DNA of 64,000 bases from Gammaproteobacteria bacterium (GCA_013288885.1 JABDBA010000001.1:593840-657839), one strand, 5' to 3'. Shown: positions 46,983 through 59,113, numbered from the stretch's first letter. Numbers and translations: made by a program. Notes: generated by a model from the letters alone, not told the origin.

Positions 46983-47843
46983 ATGACGATCGCAAAAGAA
47001 ATTAATACGAAAATACGCAGCATCAAAAGCACGCAGAAAATTACGCGCGCGATGGAAATGGTGGCGGCGAGTAAAATGCGCAAAGCACAAGAGCGTATGA
47101 CCGTGTCGCGCCCTTATGCCACTAAAATTCGTACCGTGATCGGTCACGTGGCAAATAGTAGCGCCGAGTATCGGCATCCGTATTTAGATGTGCGTGAGGT
47201 AAAACGCGTAGGTTTTATTGTGATTACGTCTGATCGCGGTTTGTGCGGTGGTTTAAATGCCAATCTCTTGAAAACCGCTGTAAAAGCAATGAAAGAATAT
47301 CATGATCAAAGTGTTGGCATTGATTTGTGTTTAGTGGGAACCAAAGCCGAAAATTTTTTCAAACGTCATGGCGGCAACATTATGGCACATGCCGATCATT
47401 TGGGTGACGCGCCTAAAGTGATGGATATCGTTGGTGTTGTTAAAGTGATGTTAGATGCTTATAAAGATGAAAAATTAGATGCGTTGTTTGTGGTGTATAA
47501 CGAATTGATCAATACCATGACGCAACGGCCGCGCACGTTGCAGTTGTTGCCGTTGGTGGCAACCGAAGAAAAAGAATTAAAGCACCACTGGGATTATATT
47601 TACGAACCCGAAGCTAAAGATTTATTGGAGATATTATTAACGCGTTATATTGAAACGCAAGTGTATCAAGCCGTAGTAGAAAATATTGCTTGTGAACAAG
47701 CAGCACGCATGGTCGCAATGAAAAACGCTACCGAAAATGCCGGAGAATTAATTAACACATTGCAACTGGCTTATAACAAAGCACGCCAAGCGGCGATTAC
47801 CAAAGAATTAGCAGAAATTGTAGCAGGCGCTGAAGCAGTATAA
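46983..47843 (+). CDS. atpG: ATP synthase F1 subunit gamma
   Basis: The 286-residue central rotor shaft shows [17 protein letters not shown] at the N-terminus, [10 protein letters not shown] in the Rossmann-like middle domain, and the C-terminal signature [20 protein letters not shown] with [12 protein letters not shown]. The terminal helices form the coiled coil that turns inside the alpha3beta3 ring. Length and position are normal. Confidence 0.97.
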   Translation: MTIAKEINTKIRSIKSTQKITRAMEMVAASKMRKAQERMTVSRPYATKIRTVIGHVANSSAEYRHPYLDVREVKRVGFIVITSDRGLCGGLNANLLKTAVKAMKEYHDQSVGIDLCLVGTKAENFFKRHGGNIMAHADHLGDAPKVMDIVGVVKVMLDAYKDEKLDALFVVYNELINTMTQRPRTLQLLPLVATEEKELKHHWDYIYEPEAKDLLEILLTRYIETQVYQAVVENIACEQAARMVAMKNATENAGELINTLQLAYNKARQAAITKELAEIVAGAEAV

Positions 47844-47852
47844 AAGTTTTAA

Positions 47853-49256
<1,404 letters not shown>

Positions 49257-49268
49257 GAGAATAAAATT

Positions 49269-49700
49269 ATGCCAATGACCATCCATGTTGATATTGTGAG
49301 TGCAGAAGCCCAGATATTTTCTGGCCTAGCCGAACGCGTGGTGGCAACCGGCGTATTAGGTGAGCTAGGTATTTTGCCGGGGCATACGCCTTTACTCACT
49401 GCATTAAAACCCGGGCCTATCCGCGTGGTCAAAAGTGAAAATGACGAAGAAATTTTTTATATTTCAGGCGGTACGTTAGAAGTACAACCGCGCGTGGTAA
49501 CAGTATTAGCCGATACCGTCGTGCGTGCCGCTGATCTTGACGAAGCTGTCGCCATCGAAGCAAAAGAACGCGCAGAGCAAGCATTAAAAGAACGCAAAGG
49601 CGAATTTGATTATGCGAAAGCCAGCGGCGAATTAGCCGAAGCCATGGCACAATTACAAGCGATTCGTAAATTGAAGAAAAGATTAACAGGTGAACGCTAA
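49269..49700 (+). CDS. atpC: ATP synthase F1 subunit epsilon
   Basis: The 143-residue protein has the N-terminal beta sandwich ([37 protein letters not shown]) and the two-helix C-terminal part ([17 protein letters not shown] ... IRKLKKRL). It couples rotation and inhibits ATPase. The stop codon overlaps the glmU start as TAATG, so glmU is translationally coupled to the ATP synthase operon. The ATG at 49275 (MTIHVDIV) is an equally good start. Confidence 0.95.
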   Translation: MPMTIHVDIVSAEAQIFSGLAERVVATGVLGELGILPGHTPLLTALKPGPIRVVKSENDEEIFYISGGTLEVQPRVVTVLADTVVRAADLDEAVAIEAKERAEQALKERKGEFDYAKASGELAEAMAQLQAIRKLKKRLTGER

Positions 49701-51070
49701 TGGCGCTCAATGTAGTGATTCTCGCGGCAGGGCTTGGCAAACGTATGTGTTCCAGTTTGCCGAAAGTTTTGCATCCTATTGCGGGTAAGCCGTTGCTTGA
49801 GCATATTATATCGACGGCCAGTGAATTAAATCCATCCGCTATTTTTATCATTTACGGGCACGGTGGTGAGCAAGTACGTCAACAATTGCAGCATCTATCT
49901 GTACAATGGATCGAACAAAAACAACAACTCGGTACAGGCCATGCCGTAGCGCAAGCTATTCCACATATTCAAGACAATGAGCGCGTTCTAATCTTATTAG
50001 GTGATGCGCCGTTAATCACTGTTGCCACACTGCAAAAATTATTGCAAGAAACGCCAGAAAATGCAGTAGGTTTAGTCACTGTGCATATGCCTGATCCCAC
50101 CGGCCTTGGCCGTGTTTTGCGCGATGCTAGCGGCGCGATGATTGCTGTTGTCGAAGAAAAAGAAGCTTCTGCTACGCAACGCAAAATCCAAGAAATTAAC
50201 ACCGGCATTATGGTGGTCCCTGCACAAAAATTAAAACAATGGTTGCCAAAAATTAATAATAATAATGCCAGCGGCGAATATTATTTGCCGGATATCATTG
50301 CGCTGGCGGTGACAGAAAAGATGGCAATCACTACAGTGGCAGCGGAATCGCCGGAAGAAGTGCAAGGCATTAATGATCGCGCGCAATTAGCTATGTTAGA
50401 GCGTGCTTATCAACGACGTGTGGCAAGAAAATTAATGTTAGCGGGTGTTACACTCAAAGATCCCGAACGTTTTGATGTGCGTGGTGAGATTACTTGCGCA
50501 ATGGATGTGACTTTCGATATCAATGTTATTTTAGAAGGCAAAATAAGCATTGGAAAAAACAGCACTATTGGCCCCAATGTTGTATTGCGTAATGTAACCA
50601 TCGGTGACAACGTAGTGATCAAAGCAAATTGTGTGTTAGAAGAAGCACAAGTGGCTGATGGCTGCACTATTGGCCCGTTTGCACGAGTACGCCCGGGTAC
50701 AAAATTGGCGGCCAATGTGCATGTGGGCAATTTTGTGGAAATAAAAAACGCAGTAGTTGGTGCAGGCACTAAGATTAATCACTTAACTTATGTGGGTGAT
50801 GCGACTATTGGTAAAACAGTAAATATCGGCGCAGGCACGATTACCTGTAATTATGATGGTGCGAACAAGCACCACACCATTATTGATGATAATGTTTTTA
50901 TTGGATCGGGTACCGAATTGGTGGCACCGATTAAAATTGGTGAAGGTGCAACGATTGGTGCGGGGTCTACCATTACACGTGATGCACCCGCCAATGCGTT
51001 GACATTACGACGTGCCGATCAACAAAAGACGATTAACAATTGGCAACGGCCGGTGAAAAAAGATAAATAA
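49700..51070 (+). CDS. glmU: bifunctional GlcNAc-1-P uridyltransferase / glucosamine-1-P acetyltransferase
   Basis: The N-terminal pyrophosphorylase (about 1-228) has [29 protein letters not shown] and LLGDAPL. The C-terminal left-handed beta helix (about 250-456) shows hexapeptide repeats and [24 protein letters not shown] in the acetyltransferase site. It makes UDP-GlcNAc for peptidoglycan and LPS. Length (456) matches E. coli GlmU. Start and atpC stop share a base; glmS follows 13 bases later, giving the familiar atp-glmU-glmS order. Confidence 0.97.
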   Translation: MALNVVILAAGLGKRMCSSLPKVLHPIAGKPLLEHIISTASELNPSAIFIIYGHGGEQVRQQLQHLSVQWIEQKQQLGTGHAVAQAIPHIQDNERVLILLGDAPLITVATLQKLLQETPENAVGLVTVHMPDPTGLGRVLRDASGAMIAVVEEKEASATQRKIQEINTGIMVVPAQKLKQWLPKINNNNASGEYYLPDIIALAVTEKMAITTVAAESPEEVQGINDRAQLAMLERAYQRRVARKLMLAGVTLKDPERFDVRGEITCAMDVTFDINVILEGKISIGKNSTIGPNVVLRNVTIGDNVVIKANCVLEEAQVADGCTIGPFARVRPGTKLAANVHVGNFVEIKNAVVGAGTKINHLTYVGDATIGKTVNIGAGTITCNYDGANKHHTIIDDNVFIGSGTELVAPIKIGEGATIGAGSTITRDAPANALTLRRADQQKTINNWQRPVKKDK

Positions 51071-51083
51071 CGAGGTATCAACC

Positions 51084-52928
51084 ATGTGTGGAATAGTCGG
51101 CGCAGTAGCGCAACGTGATGTAGCTCTGATTTTATTGGAAGGGCTCAAACGCCTGGAATATCGCGGTTATGATTCTGCGGGTATTGCTGTTATCGATGGT
51201 CAACAGCAACTGCAACGTCATCGTGCCTTAGGCAAAGTGCGTGAATTACAGCATTTATTGCAAGCACAACCGTTGCTCGGCACTACCGGTATTGCCCATA
51301 CGCGCTGGGCGACGCATGGCAAACCGACAGAATATAACGCGCACCCGCATTTTTCGGGCCAGGAAATTGCTTTAGTGCACAATGGTATAATTGAAAACTA
51401 CGAAAGCTTCCGTCCGCAATTGCTGAAACAAGGTTATCAATTTAAATCAGAAACTGATTCAGAAGTGGTTGCACATTTACTGCATTCGCATTTACAAACC
51501 GGCAAAAATTTTCTGCAAGCGGTACAAGAAATTGCACCAAAATTAGAAGGTGCATTTGCCATTGGGTTTATTGATACACGCGAACCGAACCGCATTATTG
51601 CTATTCGTCGCGGTTGCCCGTTGGTGATTGGTGTTGGCATCGGCGAACATTTTATCGCCTCTGATCAATTAGCTTTGTTACCGGTAGCCCATCAATTTAT
51701 TTATTTAGAAGAGGGCGATATTGCTGATTTAACCCGCGATCAAATTCATGTGTATGATCTTAATGGCCAACGTGTTGAACGTGCTATGCATACGACTTCA
51801 CTCACGCACGATGTGGCTGAAAAAGGCAAGTTTCGTCACTTCATGCAAAAAGAAATTTTTGAGCAACCTAAATCTGTGTTAGCTACGATGGAAGGGCGTT
51901 TTAGTCGTGGTCATATTTTAGAAGAAACCTTTGGCTTGCAAGCTGCGACTATTTTTGAGCAAGTAAAAAGAGTGAAAATCGTTGCCTGCGGCACCAGTTA
52001 CCATGCCGGCATGGTAGCGCGCAATTGGTTAGAAGAAGCAGGCATTCCATGCCAAGTGGAAATCGCCAGTGAATTTCGTTACCGTGCTACGGTGGTCGAG
52101 CCCGACACTTTGTTTGTGACCTTATCGCAATCCGGTGAAACTGCTGATACCTTAGGTGCGTTACGTCTAGCAAAAAACAGCGGTTTTTTAGCCACGATGG
52201 CTATTTGTAATGTGCCAGAAAGTTCGTTAGTGCGTGAATCCGAATTGGTATTAATGACCAGCGCGGGCCCGGAAATTGGCGTGGCATCAACCAAAGCATT
52301 TACCACACAGCTTACTGCTTTATTGCTGTTAACAGCGGTGTTGAGTCGTCATCACAGTGCAAATGGTAAAAAAGATCAGGCTAAAAAAGAACTTGAACTC
52401 GTCAAGCAAATGCAAAATTTGCCTAAACAATTAGAGCAAGTTTTAGCATTAGATCCCACCATTAAAAAACTCGCTAAAGTATTTGCCGATAAACATCACG
52501 CGTTATTTTTAGGCCGTGGCGTGCATTATCCTATTGCCTTAGAAGGCGCACTAAAATTAAAAGAAATTTCTTATATTCATGCCGAAGCTTACCCAGCAGG
52601 TGAATTAAAACATGGGCCGCTCGCCTTAGTCGATGATGAGATGCCAGTGATTGCACTTGCTCCTAACGACGAATTGATCGAAAAATTAAAATCGAATTTA
52701 CAAGAAGTGCGCGCACGCGGCGGTGAATTAATTGTTTTTGCCGACGAAGAAGTGGCGCTAGAAAATGGCAACGGTGTACGCATCATCCCGATGCCTAAAA
52801 CTGATCGTTTGATTGCCCCCATCATTTATACCATTCCTTTACAATTATTGGCCTATCACGTTGCCGTATTAAAAGGCACCGACGTCGATCAGCCTCGTAA
52901 TTTAGCGAAATCAGTGACGGTGGAATAG
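51084..52928 (+). CDS. glmS: glutamine-fructose-6-phosphate aminotransferase
   Basis: The 614-residue enzyme makes glucosamine-6-phosphate from fructose-6-phosphate and glutamine. The N-terminal nucleophile is Cys2 ([13 protein letters not shown]), with [12 protein letters not shown] and [10 protein letters not shown] in the glutaminase part. Two SIS domains follow (CGTSYHAGM and [30 protein letters not shown]), and the C-terminus is the conserved [15 protein letters not shown] lies about ten bases before the start. No GlmS ribozyme is visible in the 13-base gap. It converges on hepT with four bases between stop codons. Confidence 0.97.
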   Translation: MCGIVGAVAQRDVALILLEGLKRLEYRGYDSAGIAVIDGQQQLQRHRALGKVRELQHLLQAQPLLGTTGIAHTRWATHGKPTEYNAHPHFSGQEIALVHNGIIENYESFRPQLLKQGYQFKSETDSEVVAHLLHSHLQTGKNFLQAVQEIAPKLEGAFAIGFIDTREPNRIIAIRRGCPLVIGVGIGEHFIASDQLALLPVAHQFIYLEEGDIADLTRDQIHVYDLNGQRVERAMHTTSLTHDVAEKGKFRHFMQKEIFEQPKSVLATMEGRFSRGHILEETFGLQAATIFEQVKRVKIVACGTSYHAGMVARNWLEEAGIPCQVEIASEFRYRATVVEPDTLFVTLSQSGETADTLGALRLAKNSGFLATMAICNVPESSLVRESELVLMTSAGPEIGVASTKAFTTQLTALLLLTAVLSRHHSANGKKDQAKKELELVKQMQNLPKQLEQVLALDPTIKKLAKVFADKHHALFLGRGVHYPIALEGALKLKEISYIHAEAYPAGELKHGPLALVDDEMPVIALAPNDELIEKLKSNLQEVRARGGELIVFADEEVALENGNGVRIIPMPKTDRLIAPIIYTIPLQLLAYHVAVLKGTDVDQPRNLAKSVTVE

Positions 52929-52931
52929 GCA

Positions 52932-52963
52932 GTCATCCCCGCATGGGGTGGGCGGGAATCCAC
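52932..52963. repeat. REP-like palindrome overlapping the 3' end of hepT
   Basis: TCATCCCCGCATGGGG followed by TGGGCGGGAATCCA resembles half of the palindromic element seen at 61184-61255 (TGTCAT..CGCG and GGGATCCA). It covers the last about ten codons of hepT, so its C-terminal residues WIPAHPMRG are probably repeat-derived. Confidence 0.45.
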
Positions 52964-53376
52964 TGCTCAACGCCATACTGAATAAACTGTATTACTGCAT
53001 GATAGGCTTGTTGCTTTAAAACAGCTTGTATTATATTGCGGTCGATGTTGAGATAATCATGGACTAATACATTTCTTAAACCAATCATGCTTTTCCATGT
53101 GGTCAGTTCTTTGTCATCCATTAAATCAAGGTCGCATAAAGCCTGCATATTCTCATAAGCATTTATATGTACGGGTTTTCCCAAATGTTTTAGCCATTGT
53201 TTAGCGAACCCAATACCTGCTTCGATTAATACTTGTAGTAAGCGTTCAATGGCAAGGTAATCTGTGTCAGTTAGTTTTTCTTTGCTTAATAGTGTGAAAA
53301 AGTTATCAAGTTTGTGTATGCACTGTTCAGTATGCTCAAGAATAGATGCTTGATAATTATTTTTTTCTTTAGCCAT
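52933..53376 (-). CDS. hepT: HepT-like HEPN RNase toxin
   Basis: The 147-residue helical protein has the RX4HXY motif (RNVLVHDY near 104) that defines HepT toxins: Arg and His cleave RNA, and the Tyr is the residue AMPylated by the MntA antitoxin. The helix with LLQVLIEAGIGFAKQWL is typical of the DUF86/HepT family. It overlaps mntA by eight bases, so the pair is translated together. The C-terminal tail overlaps a REP-like repeat. Function as a type VII toxin follows from the family; activity in this organism is inferred. Confidence 0.88.
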   Translation of the reverse strand: MAKEKNNYQASILEHTEQCIHKLDNFFTLLSKEKLTDTDYLAIERLLQVLIEAGIGFAKQWLKHLGKPVHINAYENMQALCDLDLMDDKELTTWKSMIGLRNVLVHDYLNIDRNIIQAVLKQQAYHAVIQFIQYGVEQWIPAHPMRG

Positions 53377-53785
53377 AATGTTTCCTGTGGTAGGTAACGT
53401 CTATTTCATATTGACTGTTAATACGTGATTCTTCTTTAATTAATCTATCTTGATCGATCGTTAATAGTGCTTTACCGTGCGTTATTATTTCCCATGCTAA
53501 AGTAGCTGGAATCAAATTAATATCAACAATCGATAGTTTATGTTCATCACATTGTAGTGCTTGAGCCCATTCAATAGCAAGATGTTCTGGTCGTAATCTT
53601 CTGGTCAGGGGATCTTTAATAAAATTTTTAAAAGCGATGGCTAAATCATAATCACTTTTAGCATGTGCGGTATTGTTTGCACGAGAACCATAGAGCCAAA
53701 GTACTCGAATATCAGGGTTAGTTTTTGCAAGCCCAATGATTTTTTTTAGAAATTTATCTTCGGTATTTATAGTTTTTTTGTCCAT
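53369..53785 (-). CDS. mntA: MntA-like nucleotidyltransferase antitoxin
   Basis: The 138-residue minimal nucleotidyltransferase has the GSX10DXD catalytic motif: LYGSRANNTAH, then KSDYDLAIAF near residue 40, and a later acidic residue in SIVDINLIP. MntA proteins add AMP to the tyrosine of HepT and so neutralise it. The ATG at 53785 lies seven bases after the stop codon of the unknown upstream gene, so three genes form one minus-strand operon. hepT begins eight bases before its stop. Confidence 0.88.
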   Translation of the reverse strand: MDKKTINTEDKFLKKIIGLAKTNPDIRVLWLYGSRANNTAHAKSDYDLAIAFKNFIKDPLTRRLRPEHLAIEWAQALQCDEHKLSIVDINLIPATLAWEIITHGKALLTIDQDRLIKEESRINSQYEIDVTYHRKHYG

Positions 53786-53792
53786 GATAATT

Positions 53793-54464
53793 TTAAAAAA
53801 GTAAACGGGTTAGAAGAGATGGTGGGAATTCTTTTTCAAGAACTAAATATATGTTTGGCTGTCCTTCATAAGAGCTTTTAATTCGAACGAGAGTATCGGC
53901 GTTTAGTTCTTTGAGATTTGATTCATTAATCAAGCAAAATTCGCGCCAAGTAAATCGGGTTTCCTTTTGGGGTTTATTGTCTGGTGTAGCTTTTGTTTCT
54001 TTTTTCATTTCTTCGAACAAGCTTCTCCCATGATCTTTCCAGTGTAATAGTATAGCTTCCATATGTCGTATGCTTATGCTTTTAACGTGCTGCCATTGCA
54101 AAATAGTAGGGTTATCATCAAATACTAATAAACAATGCACGTGTTGAAGGAAAGAAAATAATCGATCATAGTCAGGATTATTTTTTGAGAAAGCAGCTGT
54201 CCAGCTGGGATATTGATGGGTGCAAGCATCAGATGTGGGCTTTTTAGTATGCGGGCGGCGATGTTCGCTATTGATAGCTGTAAGGAGAAAACTATTTTTA
54301 CTTCCTTTTTCTATTTTTGGTTCTTCTCCACAAATTAATTTTACTTCTTGTTCAGTAATAAACTTTGCCTGTATAGCTTTATCATAACTTGATAAAAGTT
54401 TAATTTTTTCAAATTTTTCTTCCCAGGCATCTTTTTTTTCTGGAGTTTTTTGAGTGCCGATCAT
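53793..54464 (-). CDS. hypothetical protein upstream of mntA-hepT, 223 aa
   Basis: I do not recognise a family. The sequence is soluble, charged and largely helical, without signal peptide or membrane segment. The middle (about 85-150) is rich in Trp, His and Phe (YPSWTAAF, LFSFLQHVHCLLVFD, LQWQHVKSISIRHM), which looks like a folded domain, and a lysine/threonine-rich linker follows. It lies seven bases upstream of mntA on the same strand, so it is probably co-transcribed with the toxin-antitoxin pair. It could be a third component, a cargo gene or a translocated effector; nothing in the sequence decides. GAGAG lies before the ATG. Confidence 0.7.
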   Translation of the reverse strand: MIGTQKTPEKKDAWEEKFEKIKLLSSYDKAIQAKFITEQEVKLICGEEPKIEKGSKNSFLLTAINSEHRRPHTKKPTSDACTHQYPSWTAAFSKNNPDYDRLFSFLQHVHCLLVFDDNPTILQWQHVKSISIRHMEAILLHWKDHGRSLFEEMKKETKATPDNKPQKETRFTWREFCLINESNLKELNADTLVRIKSSYEGQPNIYLVLEKEFPPSLLTRLLF

Positions 54465-54512
54465 ATTTTTCTCTCTCGTTATTTTTATAGGTTTATTGTT
54501 ATAAATTTAAAC

Positions 54513-55943
54513 TTACACCTGCACAATCTTCATAGTATTAGTGCCACCATGTACGCCCACTTCATCGCCACGTGTTAAGATGACCCAATCGCCTTTTTTT
54601 ACAATACCTTGATTTTGTAGCTCATCGATGGCTTTTTGGTTAATTTGTGTTTTATTAACCGCCGTGATATCAAAATGGATAGGGTATACGCCACGATAAA
54701 GTGTCATTTTGCGGTGGGTGGAAATATTGCGTGTCAAGCCATAAATAGGAATGCCAGAGCGGATGCGTGACATCCACAGGGGTGTTGAGCCGGATTCTGT
54801 CAGCGCTGCAATGGCGGCAATTTTGTAATGATTGGCGGTATACATGGTTGCCATGGCGATCGCTTCATCGACGCGTTGGAATTCACATTCAACGCGATGA
54901 CGCGAAAGGCGTGTGCTGGCTTGTTTTTCTGCACCAATGCAAATACGTGCCATCGCTTCTACGACTTTAGCAGGGTGATCACCCGTGGCGGTTTCTGCTG
55001 ACAGCATTACTGCGTCAGTGCCATCTAATACCGCATTAGCAACGTCGAATACTTCGGCGCGCGTAGGGATGGCATTGTGAATCATCGTTTCCATCATTTG
55101 CGTAGCAGTAATCACCGCTTTATCTAAAGTGCGGGCGCGGTGAATAATATGTTTTTGTACTTGGGGTAATTCAGCATCACCGATTTCCACGCCCAGATCA
55201 CCGCGCGCCACCATGACAGCATCAGAAGCTTTGATAATTTCATCAATAGCTGTTACGGCTTCGGTGCGTTCGATCTTGGCAATCAGTGCAATTTCGCTAT
55301 TTTCAGCAGCGACTAAACGGCGTGCCGCTATCATATCTTGCGCACTGCGTGGGAATGAAATAGCAATATAATCGACATTCAATGCAACAGCAGTTTTGAT
55401 ATCGGCGCAATCTTTTTTGGTGAGGGCTGCAGCAGAAATGCCGCCACCTTGTCGATTGATACCTTTGTGGTTAGATAAATTGCCACCGACAATTACTTCG
55501 CAAATAATTTTTGCCTCTTTAACTTTATTGACTAACAATACTAAACGTCCATCATCTAACAACAAACGATCGCCTTTTTTAACGTCATTGGGTAATTGTT
55601 TATAATCAATGCCAACCGCGTTTTCATCGCCTGCATCAGTAGCTAGCTCAGCATCTAAAGTAAAAATAGCGCCCGGTTGTAATTCTACTTTGCCATTTTT
55701 AAAACGTGAGATACGGATTTTGGGGCCTTGTAGATCAGCAATAATACCGATTTCTTTTTTTTCAAGCGCCGCACATTCACGCGCTAACTGCGCACGGCGT
55801 TGATGATCTTCGGCTTTACCGTGCGAAAAATTAATGCGCACTAAATCGACACCGCTTTTGATTATCGCACGCATGACCTTTGGGTCATCCGTCGCTGGCC
55901 CCAGAGTGGCTATTATTTTTGTTCGTCGTGGCTTGGTCATCAT
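54513..55943 (-). CDS. pyk: pyruvate kinase
   Basis: The 476-residue enzyme has KIIATLGPA and VRINFSHG at the N-terminus, the active-site lysine in LIAKIERTEA, MVARGDLGVEIG, TATQMMETMI and VMLSAETATGDHP, all of the A domain, and a C-terminal allosteric domain ending GGTNTMKIVQV. It makes pyruvate and ATP from phosphoenolpyruvate. GAGGAATTAG precedes the start; the ATG at 55940 is an equal alternative. It is four bases after pgk, forming a pgk-pyk operon as in Legionella. Confidence 0.96.
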   Translation of the reverse strand: MMTKPRRTKIIATLGPATDDPKVMRAIIKSGVDLVRINFSHGKAEDHQRRAQLARECAALEKKEIGIIADLQGPKIRISRFKNGKVELQPGAIFTLDAELATDAGDENAVGIDYKQLPNDVKKGDRLLLDDGRLVLLVNKVKEAKIICEVIVGGNLSNHKGINRQGGGISAAALTKKDCADIKTAVALNVDYIAISFPRSAQDMIAARRLVAAENSEIALIAKIERTEAVTAIDEIIKASDAVMVARGDLGVEIGDAELPQVQKHIIHRARTLDKAVITATQMMETMIHNAIPTRAEVFDVANAVLDGTDAVMLSAETATGDHPAKVVEAMARICIGAEKQASTRLSRHRVECEFQRVDEAIAMATMYTANHYKIAAIAALTESGSTPLWMSRIRSGIPIYGLTRNISTHRKMTLYRGVYPIHFDITAVNKTQINQKAIDELQNQGIVKKGDWVILTRGDEVGVHGGTNTMKIVQV

Positions 55944-55947
55944 TTTT

Positions 55948-57120
55948 CTAATTCCTCGTTTGCAAAACTTTCACTGCTGGTAATTCTTTGCCCTCTACAA
56001 ACTCCAAAAACGCCCCACCGCCGGTGGAAATATAAGACAACTTATCGGCAATGTGATATTTCTCAATAGCCGCCAAAGTATCACCACCACCGGCAATAGA
56101 AAATGCTTCACTTTCTGCAATCGCCATGGCAATTCCCTTCGTGCCTTCGGCAAATGCGGCAAACTCGAATACGCCGACGGGGCCATTCCACAAAATAGTT
56201 TTTGCACTCTGCAAAATACTAATATATGCCTGGGTAGTCTTAGGGCCAATATCCAAAATCATATCATCATTTGCGATATTATTCACATCTTTGATGGTTG
56301 CTGTTGCCGTGGCTGAAAATTCTTTAGCAACAACTACATCGACCGGTAATGGAATAGCCACATTTTGTTGTTGTGCGTGGGCAAGCAATTTTTTTGCGGT
56401 ATCAAGCAATTCCGGCTCATATAATGATTTACCCACGTTAAAACCCGCTGCCGCAAGAAAAGTATTTGCAATACCGCCGCCCACAATTAATTGATTGGTT
56501 TTTTGCAACAAGGATTCTAAAATCGTTAATTTGGTCGAAACTTTGGAACCACCGATAATTGCCACCAAAGGCCGCTGCGGATTCAATAATGCTTTATGCA
56601 GTGCTTCTAATTCTTGCGCCAACAATAAACCCGCACAAGCGACGGGTGCAAATTCCGCCACGCCAGCAGTCGAACATTCGGCACGATGTGCAGTAGCGAA
56701 CGCATCCATGACAAATACATCGCACAACGCGGCCATTTTTTTAGAAAGTGCGGGGTCATTTTTTTTCTCGCCGTTTAAAAAACGTACGTTTTCGCATAAA
56801 GCGATTTCGCCATTTTGTAGATCGACGCCGTTGATCCAATCGCCCACAAATTTAACTGGTTTATTTAATAATTTGCTCAACGCATCAGCGATGGGTTTTA
56901 AAGAAAGATCTGCTTGGAATTCGCCTTCATTCGGTCGTCCCAAATGCGACATTAAAATCACTTTGGCATTTTGCTTTAACGCCAATTCAATAGTCGGCAA
57001 TGCAGCGCGAATGCGCGTATCGCTAGTGATTTTGCCGTCTTGCATTGGCACGTTAAAATCTTCGCGTATTAATACGCGTTTGTGGTGTAAATCTACTGCG
57101 GTCATTTTTAGGATAGGCAT
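55948..57120 (-). CDS. pgk: phosphoglycerate kinase
   Basis: The 390-residue enzyme has [40 protein letters not shown], the nucleotide-binding DIGPKT and the GGGDTLAAI motif. It transfers phosphate from 1,3-bisphosphoglycerate to ADP. I chose ATG 57120 ([11 protein letters not shown]), which fits the normal start; the frame runs 31 residues further to 57213 with no family match. CGAGAA precedes the chosen start. Co-transcribed with pyk. Confidence 0.95.
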   Translation of the reverse strand: MPILKMTAVDLHHKRVLIREDFNVPMQDGKITSDTRIRAALPTIELALKQNAKVILMSHLGRPNEGEFQADLSLKPIADALSKLLNKPVKFVGDWINGVDLQNGEIALCENVRFLNGEKKNDPALSKKMAALCDVFVMDAFATAHRAECSTAGVAEFAPVACAGLLLAQELEALHKALLNPQRPLVAIIGGSKVSTKLTILESLLQKTNQLIVGGGIANTFLAAAGFNVGKSLYEPELLDTAKKLLAHAQQQNVAIPLPVDVVVAKEFSATATATIKDVNNIANDDMILDIGPKTTQAYISILQSAKTILWNGPVGVFEFAAFAEGTKGIAMAIAESEAFSIAGGGDTLAAIEKYHIADKLSYISTGGGAFLEFVEGKELPAVKVLQTRN

Positions 57121-57293
57121 AGGGTGTTCTCGTGGTTTTTGTTGCATGTATGATAATGCAAGACGAGGGAAATTGGCAGAGCTACCACTTAAATAGTTGA
57201 TATGCCTATTCAATGAAACATTAATCTTTTCATATTACATTATAAATAAAGTCTGTTAACATTGGGTAAATTTAATTAAAAGGTAAATGCAAA

Positions 57294-58658
57294 ATGCCAA
57301 TTATAACTGTGTATGTGATATCTGAAGTCAACTGGACGCGAGCGGTTGTAGCTGAGGGTAGTGATGCGGATGCTGATGATTGGATTCATTCTGGAGATCC
57401 AAACAAAGCATGGCGTCGATATGGGGCCCCAACCTATGACAAAATAGGAGAAAAGCTGACTGCGGATAATGCTGGGCGATTACTCCGATATTTTCCATGC
57501 AGTGAAGAAAATATAGATGGAAATTGGATTAAAGTTACCAACGGATATTTGACTACTGATGAAAATGCAATTGAAGCTCTACGCAAGAATAAAACTATTC
57601 CTGATCAACATGAACAAGGGCCAAAGGTAACTGATCAAGGAAAACGTTCGTTAGTTTTCAAAGTAAAATTCAAAGTTAGCGATAGAAGAAAAGTACCAGA
57701 AGCATCAGAGAGACTCCATGTGCTGCGATTTGATGTAAAAAAAATTGTTGATGTAACAGATGTTTATTTTGATGTCAAAGACCAGGTTTCTTTGCAAGCG
57801 CCGAATAAAAAAGAATATGCAGATATTTATGAAAAATCGTTCAACCCAAGTGCAGATAAAACATCAGATCAAAAACAAGAACTTGATGATAATGGAAAGT
57901 GTGTAAAAGCATTGTTAGCTTTATGTGAGCATTATCTTAAAGGGTTCATTTCCAAGAACCATAGCGTAGAAATTGAAGATCTACAAAAACAGCTTAATCG
58001 GCAATCCCCTGATCTAAAAAGCATTTTAAAATTATTAATTGATTATCAGATGATGATTGCTGAGCAAATGCTGGCTGCATGGATTTTAAGTCCACCCAAA
58101 AAAGAGAATTTTGCTGCCCTTGTTGAGGTTGCCGTTGCTGAAGTCGCACCACGTGTTGCGAAGATGGAGAAACTTCAATCTTTAAAAGAACCCGAACCGG
58201 TTCCAGTGACAATAGTAGCAGTACCAGTACCACCAAAAGCAGCTGTACCTCCTAAATCAAACACTGCCATGGCAGAAGATGATGAGGATATTTTTACTGC
58301 TAAACCAAAATCGAAAGATGATGATGTTGATGCGCTTATTGCAGCAGCAAACGCAAACGCTTCACCTTCATCATATAGCGGTGTGGCTAAAATGACGAGT
58401 GGCTCTGGGTTCAGCGCAACTACTAATCGTTCAAGAAGAGGATTGTTCGATTCAGATGCGGATGCAGATGGTGCGACGTTTACTTCGAACTTAGGCAAAA
58501 AGGCGCTCGGTACTAAAGCCCAGTATGACCCAGTATTTGCTAGCCGTGCTACTTCGACTTTGCCGCCATCAATGCGCGTTGAAGCTGATCCTTCAGGAGA
58601 GGCTGATATTTTCTCCCCTGTAGCCGGGGCACGGCCTACTACTCCCAAACCCACTTAA
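57294..58658 (+). CDS. hypothetical protein with disordered acidic C-terminus, 454 aa
   Basis: I do not recognise a family. Residues about 1-180 look like a globular alpha/beta domain (ITVYVISEVNWTRAVV, GAPTYDKIGEKLTADNAGRL, LRFDVKKIVDVTDVYFDV). Residues about 185-290 are helical. From about 295 the chain is low in complexity, with VPVTIVAVPVPPKAAVPP, acidic AEDDEDIF and DSDADADGATF, and ends TTPKPT, so it is probably disordered. No signal peptide or membrane segment is present. A glycine/serine/acid-rich C-terminus is often found in type IV secreted effectors of Legionella-like bacteria, so effector is a fair guess but unproven. AAAAGG precedes the ATG. It is divergent from pgk. Confidence 0.7.
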   Translation: MPIITVYVISEVNWTRAVVAEGSDADADDWIHSGDPNKAWRRYGAPTYDKIGEKLTADNAGRLLRYFPCSEENIDGNWIKVTNGYLTTDENAIEALRKNKTIPDQHEQGPKVTDQGKRSLVFKVKFKVSDRRKVPEASERLHVLRFDVKKIVDVTDVYFDVKDQVSLQAPNKKEYADIYEKSFNPSADKTSDQKQELDDNGKCVKALLALCEHYLKGFISKNHSVEIEDLQKQLNRQSPDLKSILKLLIDYQMMIAEQMLAAWILSPPKKENFAALVEVAVAEVAPRVAKMEKLQSLKEPEPVPVTIVAVPVPPKAAVPPKSNTAMAEDDEDIFTAKPKSKDDDVDALIAAANANASPSSYSGVAKMTSGSGFSATTNRSRRGLFDSDADADGATFTSNLGKKALGTKAQYDPVFASRATSTLPPSMRVEADPSGEADIFSPVAGARPTTPKPT

Positions 58659-58683
58659 ATTTAGCGGCGATGTGGGTGTAGTT

Positions 58684-58875
58684 TTATCCCTTGGTAGGGG
58701 TTTTCTGTGACCCGCGTCTTCGCGGCGGTGGTTTTTTAATACCACCGATTTTATAAACTGCCCTTTCAAACATTTCATCAGTCAATTCGGGAAGCTCATT
58801 ATACTCATTGGGCTTAACCGAATGAGCATCAACTTTTTTCAAATCGCTCTTGATACTTTTTGTCTTTGCTTGCAT
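58684..58875 (-). pseudogene. truncated BrnA-like antitoxin fragment
   Basis: From ATG 58875 the frame encodes 63 residues. The first part, KSIKSDLKKVDAHSVKP then EYNELPELTDEMFERAVYK, is the typical N-terminal half of BrnA-type antitoxins. The ribbon-helix-helix DNA-binding half that should follow GG(R/K)P is missing and replaced by PPPRRRGSQKTPTKG. No frame downstream restores it. It therefore looks like a remnant, or a short protein that can still hold a toxin but not bind DNA. A complete brnTA pair lies 240 bases away on the other strand. Confidence 0.5.
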
Positions 58876-59113
58876 ATGCTTATTCTTGAGTGAGAAGACT
58901 GTAAAAATCGCTTTTTTTCTTAATTGTAGATACAAGTAGGCTAAGAGACAAGCAAAAATCTATTTATTGAAGAGTAGAAAAATAAAGTAGATCTATAAAT
59001 AAAAACAATATATTATTATGTTTATTATTATAAAATAATTGATGATTTCCATATAATTGGATATTGATCGGTTTAGCCCCTTGAAATTGTATGCACAATG
59101 GTACATAATATAT

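Noticed and set aside
51071-51083. GlmS ribozyme upstream of glmS
   Set aside because: Only 13 bases separate glmU and glmS, so there is no room.
58175-58654. 159-codon frame opposite the 454-residue protein
   Set aside because: It mirrors the low-complexity tail of the plus-strand gene (Ser/Ala/Gly-rich) and shows no own start signal.
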